From: Trueperaceae bacterium
GTDB lineage: Bacteria > Deinococcota > Deinococci > Deinococcales > Trueperaceae
Assembly: GCA_007122815.1 (NCBI GenBank)
Contig: SKSV01000050.1
Coordinates: 1 to 5,679, forward strand
Direction of reading: 5' to 3'
DNA: 5,679 nucleotides
Shown here: piece by piece, positions 1 through 5,349 of the stretch
How positions within the stretch are numbered: position 1 is the stretch's first letter
Layout of the letters: every line of letters starts with the position of its first letter
The notes under the pieces: generated by a model
Databases searched by the model: none
What the model was told of the DNA's origin: nothing
Seen by the model: only the letters and a program-made list of their open reading frames with translations
Translations under genes and position numbers: made by a program

Positions 1-828
1 CAGGGCGTGGGAGAGCTGGCGGGCACGGTCGGCCCGGAAGTTGAAGAAGATGACCGCGTCACCGTCCTCGAGCAACACCGGAGCCGCGGGGCCACTCGAA
101 GCCCCAGGTTGGTACACCAGCGTAGGGGTGACGAACTCGTCGGTCTCGCCGCGCTCGTACGCCCGCGTAATCGCCTCGTCGGCGCTGTCGGCGCGCTGCT
201 CGGCGCGCCCCAACACGATGGCGTCGTAGGCCCGCTTTGTCCTGTCCCAACGACGATCGCGGTCCATGGCCCAGTAACGCCCCATCACGGTGGCCACCCG
301 AGCTGGGCTGGCGCTGTCTCTGAGGTGCTCCTCCACCTGCTTCAGGTAGCCACGGCCGCCGTCGGGCGCGGTGTCGCGCCCATCCATGAAGGCGTGCACG
401 TACACGCGCTGCAGGCCGCGTTGGCGCGCCAGGTCGAGGAGCGCGAACAGATGCCTTAGATCGGAGTGCACGCCACCATCGGAGACCAACCCCATGAGGT
501 GTAGCGCCCCGCCCTCTTTGATCGCTTCGCAGGCGCCGACGAGGACCTCGTTCTCGAAGAGGCTGCCGTCATCGATGGTGGCCTGGACGAAGGACAGCGA
601 CTGCATGACGACACGTCCGGAGCCCAGGTTCAGGTGCCCCACCTCGCTGTTCCCCATCTGGCCGTCGGGCAGCCCCACGGCGCGGCCCGACGCCTCCAGG
701 GTGGTGCGGGGAACGCTCGACCAGAGGCGGTCGAACACGGGCGTGCGGGCCAGAGAAACCGCGTTGCCTGGACCAGGGTCGGTCAAGCCGAAACCGTCCA
801 AGACGCACAAGACGACGGGTGTGCTCAT
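1..828 (-). CDS. gpmI: 2,3-bisphosphoglycerate-independent phosphoglycerate mutase, N-terminal part (runs off left edge)
   Basis: This cytoplasmic glycolytic enzyme interconverts 3-phosphoglycerate and 2-phosphoglycerate through a phosphoserine intermediate and two metal ions, usually Mn. The frame is open from ATG at 828 to base 1, giving 276 residues; the family is usually about 510, so a little over half is present. The phosphatase-like core begins with LDGFG (metal-ligand Asp11). MGNSEVGHLN carries the phosphorylated serine, Ser61. The inserted transferase domain shows SDGGVHS (His121), DGRDTAP (Arg151-Asp152), GRYWAMDRD (Arg184 and Arg190) and FFNFRADRARQ (Arg265 and Arg268). These are the known substrate-binding residues in the right order and spacing. 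The second metal-site motifs lie beyond the edge. The start overlaps the dciA stop as ATGA and has a good ribosome binding site inside dciA, so it is probably co-translated with dciA. One small oddity is Asp123 where the common form is HSH. The family call is very secure. Confidence 0.97.
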   Translation of the reverse strand, partial: MSTPVVLCVLDGFGLTDPGPGNAVSLARTPVFDRLWSSVPRTTLEASGRAVGLPDGQMGNSEVGHLNLGSGRVVMQSLSFVQATIDDGSLFENEVLVGACEAIKEGGALHLMGLVSDGGVHSDLRHLFALLDLARQRGLQRVYVHAFMDGRDTAPDGGRGYLKQVEEHLRDSASPARVATVMGRYWAMDRDRRWDRTKRAYDAIVLGRAEQRADSADEAITRAYERGETDEFVTPTLVYQPGASSGPAAPVLLEDGDAVIFFNFRADRARQLSHAL

Positions 829-1763
829 CTGTCGGACTCCTCCTTGGGGTGGGTACGGGTGAGCGAGAAGCGGCCCAAAGCGCGGAGGACGCGTGCGTCG
901 ACGTGCGCGAGGGCGCGCTCGTCCACCGCGCTGAGAGGCACGCCGGCCTGAAGCGCGGCCTGGGCTTGGGCGAGACGCTCGAGGTCGTCGCGCCAGCGGG
1001 GATCGGCGAGGGCCTGGGGCAGCAAGGCCAGGGCCATGTCGGCGGCCCGTTCCGCCGCCAGCTTGCGGGCTACGAGCAGTTCGTCCTCGCTCAAGGTAGG
1101 TGTGGGTGCGTCCGGGTCGCTCACCAGGCGCTCGGCCTGCCGAGCGACGCGCGGCTGAGAGGCGTGCCGCCTGCAGGACGAGCACCAACCTCGGCGTGTC
1201 GCGAGTGGCACCTGTGGGTGCTCGGGCTGCCCCGGCTCGCGCAAGGCACCGCAGACCTCGCACGGGACCCAACCAGCGGCTCGGCGCCTCGCCCGCAGGT
1301 TCAGCAGTGCCGCGCCCGCCTGTAGGGCGGGTCCCGCGAGCTCCTCCGGGACCTCCTGCAGAGCTCGAACCATCGCCGCCAGCGCGCGCGGCTCGGCGGT
1401 CGGAGCCGGCTCGCCCGCGCGCGACGGATCGGCTCCGCGGCCATGCCCGACCCCAGCGTCGGCCTCGGCTGGGCGACCGACGCGGAAGCGTATCTCCCTC
1501 ACCACGTCCGGCCCGAGGTGCTCGGCGTAGGCGCGCAGGAGGTGGTGACGCTGGAGGCCCAGGTGCATGGCCGTCTCTGGGTCGGGAACGTCGACCACCA
1601 GGGTCGCGTGTTGGAGCGCCACCGCACTGGAGAAGCGCGCCACGTCTTCGCCGACCACGCGGCGCCACAGTACGACAGCCTCCGCGCGGCGTACGCCACG
1701 CACCAACCCGCTGCGCCGGAACGCCTCGCGGATGAGCTCCGCTACCGGGCGCTCATGGCCCAT
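825..1763 (-). CDS. dciA: DciA-type helicase-loading protein (DUF721) with long cysteine-containing C-terminal extension
   Basis: The 312-residue protein has two parts. Residues 1 to about 95 match DUF721/DciA: an N-terminal helix, then LWRRVVGEDVARFSSAV, then the strand pattern TLVVDVPDPETAMHLGL. DciA is the ancestral bacterial factor that helps load the replicative helicase DnaB in species lacking DnaC or DnaI. Next come an Ala/Gly/Pro-rich linker (about 98-125) and a helical stretch. Two CX2C knuckles follow (Cys168/Cys171 and Cys194/Cys197, 22 residues apart) that could hold zinc. The last 100 residues are Ala/Leu/Arg-rich and predicted helical, with no domain I recognise. Most DciA proteins are, as I recall, about 90-190 residues, so this one is unusually long. 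It overlaps the recF end by 11 bases and the gpmI start by 4. The ATG at 1763 is fixed by a GGAGGT site. Family assignment is good for the N-terminus; the role of the extension is unknown. Confidence 0.85.
   Translation of the reverse strand: MGHERPVAELIREAFRRSGLVRGVRRAEAVVLWRRVVGEDVARFSSAVALQHATLVVDVPDPETAMHLGLQRHHLLRAYAEHLGPDVVREIRFRVGRPAEADAGVGHGRGADPSRAGEPAPTAEPRALAAMVRALQEVPEELAGPALQAGAALLNLRARRRAAGWVPCEVCGALREPGQPEHPQVPLATRRGWCSSCRRHASQPRVARQAERLVSDPDAPTPTLSEDELLVARKLAAERAADMALALLPQALADPRWRDDLERLAQAQAALQAGVPLSAVDERALAHVDARVLRALGRFSLTRTHPKEESDR
837..845 (-). promoter_or_regulatory. Ribosome binding site of gpmI
   Basis: Read on the minus strand, AAGGAGGAG ends 8 bases before the gpmI ATG at 828. 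It lies inside the last codons of dciA. It supports the ATG at 828 and shows that gpmI, an internal operon gene, uses Shine-Dalgarno initiation, unlike the block-leading genes here that have a -10-like hexamer at the same place. Confidence 0.75.
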
Positions 1764-2832
1764 CGGCGACCTCCAGCTCCTCTGCGGCGCCCGTGCTCAC
1801 GCGGCCTGCCTCGACCCGCCAGACGCGCGCGGCGCCGTCCGGAGCCTCGGTTCCCGTGACGATGGCCTGCGGGGCCGACTCCGCCAACCTCACCAGGAAG
1901 GTGCGCCTGCGGCTGTCGAGCTCCGCGTTCACGTCGTCGATCAGCAGGAGCGGCGGGCGACCATGGCGGGCTTCGAGCAGGGCACGCTCGGCAACCCTGA
2001 GCGCGAGAGCGGCGGTGCGCGCCTCGCCGCGCGAGCCGTAGGCCTGCAACTCACGCCCCCCTAGGAGCAGGCGCAGGTCGTCCCTATGGGGTCCGACGAG
2101 CGTGGCGCCGCGAGCGGTCTCCGCGCTGCGTGTCGCCTCGAGAGCGGCGGCCAGCCCAGGCTCTGGGTGGCAGGGTTCGAGGCTGACCTCGAACCCGTGC
2201 GCCCCGCCGGCGATCTGGTCGTAGGCCTCGGCGGCGCTGCGCGCGAGGGAGACGACCGCTCGGGAGCGCAGCGAGGCCACCTCTTCACCGAGCGTCACGA
2301 AGCGAGCGTCCCAAGTGCTCCTAGTTCCGCTAGGGTCGCCTGCCCTGAGCAGCGCGTTGCGCTGCTCCAACACGCGCAGGTACTCCCGCAGCACTAGCGC
2401 GTAACGGAGCGAGAGGCGCGCGAGGAGGTTGTCGAGGAAGTTGCGCCGCCGCGCCGGCGCCCCATGCACGACCTCTGCGTCTTGGGGGGCCACCAGGACG
2501 ACTCCCCCCAGCGGCCCGAGCTCCGCCGCCGGCACCACCTGAGAGTCCAGGCGCACGGTCCTCCGCCCTGGCGTCAGGGCCACCTCGACGGTGTGCTCAC
2601 CGTCGGCCCCCTCGAACTCGACGCGCACGTAACCCTGCTCGTGACCGAAGCGCAGTGACTCGGTCACCTTCGAGCCCGAGCCGGAACCGCTGAGGCCCAG
2701 CATCAGCGCCTCGAGCAGGTTCGACTTGCCCGCGGCGTTGGGGCCCACCACCGCCGTCAGACCGCTCCCGAAGGTGAAGCGTTCCGTGACGAGGTTGCGT
2801 ACGTGGAGCTGCCTCAGGGAGCGCACGAGCAC
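1753..2832 (-). CDS. recF: DNA replication/repair protein RecF
   Basis: RecF is an SMC-like ABC ATPase that dimerises on DNA with ATP and, with RecO and RecR, directs RecA to gapped DNA. The 359-residue length is normal. Visible motifs are Walker A GPNAAGKS (Lys36), the PQD plus RRRNFLD segment near 115-133, GPHRDDL, the ABC signature SRGE (267-270), Walker B LLLIDD (295-300), the D-loop ELD (304-306) and PQAIVTGTE (321-329). The SRGE signature, in place of the common S-x-G-Q, and the VTGTE ending match what I remember of D. radiodurans RecF. The start is uncertain between GTG 2832 and GTG 2826. The first has a TANNNT hexamer 6 bases upstream and would give a leaderless mRNA. The second has AAGGGG 5 bases upstream. 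Here recF leads an operon with dciA and gpmI. Many bacteria have recF beside dnaN or gyrB; those genes are not adjacent here. Confidence 0.96.
   Translation of the reverse strand: MLVRSLRQLHVRNLVTERFTFGSGLTAVVGPNAAGKSNLLEALMLGLSGSGSGSKVTESLRFGHEQGYVRVEFEGADGEHTVEVALTPGRRTVRLDSQVVPAAELGPLGGVVLVAPQDAEVVHGAPARRRNFLDNLLARLSLRYALVLREYLRVLEQRNALLRAGDPSGTRSTWDARFVTLGEEVASLRSRAVVSLARSAAEAYDQIAGGAHGFEVSLEPCHPEPGLAAALEATRSAETARGATLVGPHRDDLRLLLGGRELQAYGSRGEARTAALALRVAERALLEARHGRPPLLLIDDVNAELDSRRRTFLVRLAESAPQAIVTGTEAPDGAARVWRVEAGRVSTGAAEELEVADGP
1769..1774 (-). promoter_or_regulatory. Ribosome binding site of dciA
   Basis: GGAGGT on the minus strand lies 5 bases before the ATG at 1763, inside the 3' end of recF. 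It decides the dciA start: another ATG at 1756, which overlaps the recF TGA, runs into a stop after four codons. Confidence 0.8.
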
Positions 2833-2838
2833 CCCTTG

Positions 2839-2844
2839 AGTCTA
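2839..2844 (-). promoter_or_regulatory. recF: Candidate -10 element of recF (leaderless type)
   Basis: TAGACT on the minus strand fits TANNNT and sits exactly 6 bases before the GTG at 2832. This is the spacing described for leaderless genes in Deinococcus, where transcription begins at or next to the start codon. The candidate -35, TTCGTG at 2867-2862 with a 17-base spacer, is weak (2 of 6 consensus bases). A, T-bearing hexamers are scarce in this GC-rich sequence, which adds some weight. Confidence 0.45.
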
Positions 2845-2868
2845 CCGCTCCTAGGCCCACGCACGAAA

Positions 2869-2885
2869 CTCGGAACGGTTCCGAG
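2869..2885. promoter_or_regulatory. Perfect 17-bp palindrome, candidate operator between recF and sufS
   Basis: CTCGGAAC and GTTCCGAG are exact reverse complements separated by a single G at 2877. The site lies in the only divergent intergenic region of the window. On the sufS side it ends 17 bases before the ATG and would fill the -35 to -10 interval of the candidate promoter. On the recF side it abuts the candidate -35. A dimeric repressor or activator is the natural reading. It does not look like the SufR site (CAAC-N6-GTTG), and I cannot name the protein. As RNA it could also fold as a 7-bp stem with a 3-base loop, but with no following T run. Confidence 0.5.
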
Positions 2886-2891
2886 AAGTGC

Positions 2892-2897
2892 TAGGAT
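2892..2897 (+). promoter_or_regulatory. sufS: Candidate -10 element of sufS (overlaps possible ribosome binding site)
   Basis: TAGGAT fits TANNNT and ends 5 bases before the ATG at 2903, so it could drive leaderless or nearly leaderless transcription. The same bases contain AGGA at 2893-2896, which is 6 bases from the ATG and could serve as a Shine-Dalgarno site if transcription begins further upstream. The sequence alone does not separate the two. The best -35 is TCGGAA at 2870-2875 with a 16-base spacer (3 of 6 consensus bases), inside the palindrome. Confidence 0.4.
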
Positions 2898-2902
2898 CGA
2901 GC

Positions 2903-4135
2903 ATGGCCATCGACGCCGCCGTCCTCCGCCGCGATTTCCCCATCCTCCAGAGGAGCGTCAACGGATCGAAGCTCGTGTACCTCGACAGCGCCGCCTCCGC
3001 TCAGAAGCCAGGGAGCGTTCTCGCCGCGCTGGACGCCTTCTACCGCGAGAGCTACGCCAACGTCCACCGCGGCGCCCATACCCTGTCGGCCGAGGCGACC
3101 GACAAGTACGAGGCCGCCCGGGCGCGCGTGGCGCGCTTCGTCAACGCCCCGAGCGAGCGCTCGGTGGTCTTCGTGCGCAACGCCACTGAAGGCATCAACC
3201 TGGTGGCACACGCCTGGGGGCGAAGCGCGCTGGGCGCTGGCGACGAGATCGTCGTCACGGTGGCCGAGCATCACGCCAACCTGGTCCCGTGGCACCTGCT
3301 CGCTGCGGAGCGCGGCGTACGCATCCGGGGGGTGCCGCTAGGGAGCGACGGCCGGGTAGACATGGAAGCGCTGGCCGCGGCCATCGGGCCGCGCACGAAG
3401 CTCGTCGCGACCTTCCACATGAGCAACGTGCTGGGCGTCATCAACCCCCTGCCACGCATCGCCGCCCTGGCGCACGCGGTCGGAGCGTTCATGCTCGTCG
3501 ACGGCGCCCAAGCCGCCGCCCACCTGCCGGTTGACGTCCAGGCCTCCGGTGCCGACGCCTACGTCATCTCCGGCCACAAGCTCGGTGGGCCCTCCGGAAT
3601 CGGGGCCCTCTGGGTGCGCGAAGAGCTACTGCGACAGTGGCCGCCCTTCATGGGCGGGGGTGAGATGATCCGCCACGTGGAGATCGATCGCAGCACGTAC
3701 GCCGACATCCCCATGCGATTCGAGGCCGGCACCCCGGCCATCGCCGAAGCCGTCGGCTTGCACGCCGCTCTCGACTACCTCGACGAGGTGGGGCGGGCCG
3801 AGATCTGGGAGCACGACAAGGCGCTGGCGCGCTACGCGATCGAGCGTCTGCGCCGCCTGCCAGGCGTGACCCTGTACGGCCCCGAAGGTGAGGACCGCGG
3901 CGGCATCGTGCCGTTCAACGTCGACGGCGTACACCCCCACGACGTGGCGAGCGTCCTGGACGCGCATGGAGTGGCGATCCGGGCCGGTCACCACTGCGCG
4001 CAACCGCTCATGCAAGCTCTCGGGGTACGCGGCACCGCCCGCGCCAGCTTCTGGCTGCACACCACCACCGAGGAGATCGACCGCCTCGCGGAGGCCGTAG
4101 CGGAAGCGCGGGAGTTCTTCGGTGCGGTAGCCTGA
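2903..4135 (+). CDS. sufS: SufS-type (group II) cysteine desulfurase
   Basis: This PLP enzyme takes sulfur from cysteine as a persulfide, releasing alanine, and supplies it for Fe-S cluster assembly. The 410-residue length is normal. Key sites fall where the family has them: YLDSAASAQKP near the N-terminus, NVHRGAHTLS, VAEHHANLVPW (His123), the PLP lysine in ISGHKLGGPSG (Lys226), and the persulfide cysteine in RAGHHCAQP (Cys365) followed by RASF. The short segment around Cys365 marks group II SufS rather than IscS. The ATG at 2903 is preferred over an in-frame GTG at 2888 because only the ATG has AGGA at proper spacing and the canonical N-terminus follows it. After RASF the sequence reads WLHTTTEEID where many homologs have YNT, a mild variation. 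sufU follows after 4 bases, and the pair works together. sufBCD is not in the window. Confidence 0.96.
   Translation: MAIDAAVLRRDFPILQRSVNGSKLVYLDSAASAQKPGSVLAALDAFYRESYANVHRGAHTLSAEATDKYEAARARVARFVNAPSERSVVFVRNATEGINLVAHAWGRSALGAGDEIVVTVAEHHANLVPWHLLAAERGVRIRGVPLGSDGRVDMEALAAAIGPRTKLVATFHMSNVLGVINPLPRIAALAHAVGAFMLVDGAQAAAHLPVDVQASGADAYVISGHKLGGPSGIGALWVREELLRQWPPFMGGGEMIRHVEIDRSTYADIPMRFEAGTPAIAEAVGLHAALDYLDEVGRAEIWEHDKALARYAIERLRRLPGVTLYGPEGEDRGGIVPFNVDGVHPHDVASVLDAHGVAIRAGHHCAQPLMQALGVRGTARASFWLHTTTEEIDRLAEAVAEAREFFGAVA
4128..4133 (+). promoter_or_regulatory. sufU: Candidate internal -10 element for sufU
   Basis: TAGCCT fits TANNNT and lies exactly 6 bases before the sufU ATG at 4140, overlapping the first base of the sufS stop. 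No Shine-Dalgarno sequence is present at normal distance for sufU. Either sufU is translated by coupling to sufS termination or it also has a leaderless transcript from this element. No -35-like hexamer is visible. Confidence 0.3.
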
Positions 4136-4139
4136 CGCC

Positions 4140-4604
4140 ATGGGTTTCCTCGACCAGGTGTACCGCGACGCGGTTCTCGAGCACGCCCGCTCGCCCCGCA
4201 ACCGGGGCGAACTCGACCCGTACAGCGTTCGGCAGGAAGGCGTCAACCCCTCCTGTGGCGACGAGTTGGTGCTCTACCTGAGGGTGGAGGGCGGTGAGGT
4301 CGCAGGCGCCAGCTTCACCGGCCACGGCTGCGCCATCAGCCAGGCCTCCGCCAGCCTGATGACACAAGCCGTTCGCGGCTTGCGCGTCGACGAAGCCAAG
4401 CTGTTGGTCGAGCGCTTCAAGGACATGGTCCACGGCCGTGGGGCCCACCCGAGCCTGGGCGACGCGGCCGTCCTGGAGGGTGTGAGCAAGCTCCACGCGA
4501 GGGTCAAGTGCGCCACCTTGGCGTGGATCGCGCTCGACGCCGGCCTCGACGCCGAGGCCGCCGGCAAGACCGAGGCTGAACAGATCTCCGTCGACCAGGA
4601 GTAG
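4140..4604 (+). CDS. sufU: SufU, zinc-dependent sulfur-transfer protein for Fe-S assembly
   Basis: SufU is related to the IscU scaffold but acts as a zinc protein that accepts persulfide sulfur from SufS and passes it to SufBCD. The 154-residue sequence shows all four expected zinc-site residues: Cys39 and Asp41 in NPSCGD, Cys64 in GHGCAISQAS, and Cys124 in RVKCATLAW. The insertion of about 20 residues between the second and third cysteines (around 80-115, including ERFKDMVHGRG) separates SufU from IscU, as do the GHGCAIS and KCATLAW contexts. The gene begins 4 bases after the sufS stop with no obvious ribosome binding site, so translational coupling is likely. The last 20 residues are acidic and variable. 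A role as a scaffold of the IscU type is less likely given the intact SufU features and the SufS neighbour. Confidence 0.95.
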   Translation: MGFLDQVYRDAVLEHARSPRNRGELDPYSVRQEGVNPSCGDELVLYLRVEGGEVAGASFTGHGCAISQASASLMTQAVRGLRVDEAKLLVERFKDMVHGRGAHPSLGDAAVLEGVSKLHARVKCATLAWIALDAGLDAEAAGKTEAEQISVDQE

Positions 4605-4627
4605 GTGCCCGAGGCGCGAACGGGCGC
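4605..4627. terminator. Possible weak hairpin between convergent sufU and yggS
   Basis: Directly after the sufU stop, GTGCCCG (4605-4611) can pair with CGGGCGC (4621-4627), 7 pairs including one G-U, around a 9-base loop. There is no T run on either strand, so it is not a standard intrinsic terminator. It might act as a bidirectional pause or 3'-end stabiliser for the two converging transcripts. Confidence 0.2.
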
Positions 4628-4636
4628 GAACGGGCG
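4614..4636. repeat. 10-bp tandem repeat in the convergent gap
   Basis: GCGCGAACGG occurs at 4614-4623 and again at 4624-4633, with GCG starting a third copy. The repeat duplicates the CGGGC arm of the neighbouring hairpin (4621-4625 and 4631-4635). It is short and may be a simple slippage product. Confidence 0.6.
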
Positions 4637-4649
4637 GCTGAAGGCTCGC

Positions 4650-5291
4650 TCAGGGTTCGAACAGCGCGGTCCCCACGCGAACCAGCGTGGCGCCTTCCTC
4701 CACCGCGACCTCGAGGTCGCCGCTCATTCCCATCGACAGCTCCGCGAGCTCGGTGCGTTCGGCGAGCACACGCAGGGAGCTGAACACGGGGCGCGCGCGC
4801 TCGGCATCGTCGTGATACGGCGCCATCGTCATCAACCCCTCGACGCGCACGTGCTCGAGCCCTCCGACGACTCCCAAGAGGTCCTCGGCCTGGGCGGGTT
4901 CCACGCCGTACTTGCTCACCTCCCCCGATACGTTCACCTGGATCAACGTCCTGAAGACGTGGCCCTGCCTGGAGCCTTCCGCCTCCAGCGCGAGGGCCAG
5001 GCGCTCGCTGTCGAGCGAGTGGATGAGCTCGAAGCCATGGCAGTAGCGGACCTTGTTGCGTTGGAGGTGGCCGACGAGATGCCACCGCAGCGGCTCGTCG
5101 GCGACAGCGTCGGCTACCTCGTCTGCGAGCGCGCGCCACGCCTGTACGCGGTTCTCCGCGAGGTCGCGCTGTCCCGCGCGTAGCAACGCGCGCACCTGTT
5201 GCGGAGTGCGGCCCTTGGTGACGGCAACGAGCTTGACCGAGGAGGGGTCTCGGCCACTGCGCGCGCAGGCCGAGGCGATGCGCTCCCGCAC
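4650..5291 (-). CDS. yggS: YggS/PLPBP-family pyridoxal 5'-phosphate homeostasis protein
   Basis: Members of this cytoplasmic family bind PLP on a single TIM-barrel domain without known catalysis and keep vitamin B6 and some amino acid pools in balance. The 213-residue product has the PLP lysine in LVAVTKG (Lys26), AENRVQ, WHLVGHLQRNK, LIQVNVSGEVSKYG, GLMTMAPY and MGMSGDLEVAVEEGATLVRVGTALF, in family order. The C-terminus stops soon after GTALF, a little short. The first possible start is GTG 5291, with only a loose AGGG 9 bases upstream (5304-5301). That places the PLP lysine about ten residues nearer the N-terminus than in E. coli YggS (Lys36), so part of the first helix may be missing or initiation may be unusual. 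The gap from the upstream phosphorylase gene is 58 bases with no promoter visible, so the two are probably co-transcribed. The usual partners sepF and yggT are absent downstream. Confidence 0.93.
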   Translation of the reverse strand: MRERIASACARSGRDPSSVKLVAVTKGRTPQQVRALLRAGQRDLAENRVQAWRALADEVADAVADEPLRWHLVGHLQRNKVRYCHGFELIHSLDSERLALALEAEGSRQGHVFRTLIQVNVSGEVSKYGVEPAQAEDLLGVVGGLEHVRVEGLMTMAPYHDDAERARPVFSSLRVLAERTELAELSMGMSGDLEVAVEEGATLVRVGTALFEP

Positions 5292-5349
5292 CCTCTCGAG
5301 CCCTGCGTGCGGGCGAGCCGACTCGTGCGCCGACCTGGTGGTGGGGACC

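Noticed and set aside
7..862. Plus-strand open frames over the first 860 bases
   Set aside because: The region is fully explained by gpmI on the minus strand, with its active-site motifs intact from end to edge.
1100..1735. 211-codon plus-strand open frame rich in Arg and Pro
   Set aside because: The composition is typical of an out-of-frame reading of GC-rich DNA, and it is antisense to the dciA gene.
2850..2855. CCTAGG palindrome in the recF-sufS gap
   Set aside because: A 6-bp palindrome is too common to support an operator call on its own.
3626..4246. 206-codon minus-strand open frame opposite sufS and the start of sufU
   Set aside because: It lies antisense to two strongly identified genes, has no recognisable motifs, and long antisense frames are expected in GC-rich codons.
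4638..4653. CTGA/TCAG stem across the yggS stop
   Set aside because: Only four pairs with an 8-base loop and no T run, so not credible as a terminator.
4504..5139. 211-codon minus-strand frame overlapping yggS and the 3' end of sufU
   Set aside because: Extremely Arg-rich shadow in another frame of the yggS region; no domain is visible.
4605..5183. 192-codon plus-strand open frame starting right after sufU
   Set aside because: It looks like a third gene of the suf operon by position, but it is wholly antisense to yggS, whose family motifs are clear, and its own sequence matches nothing I know.
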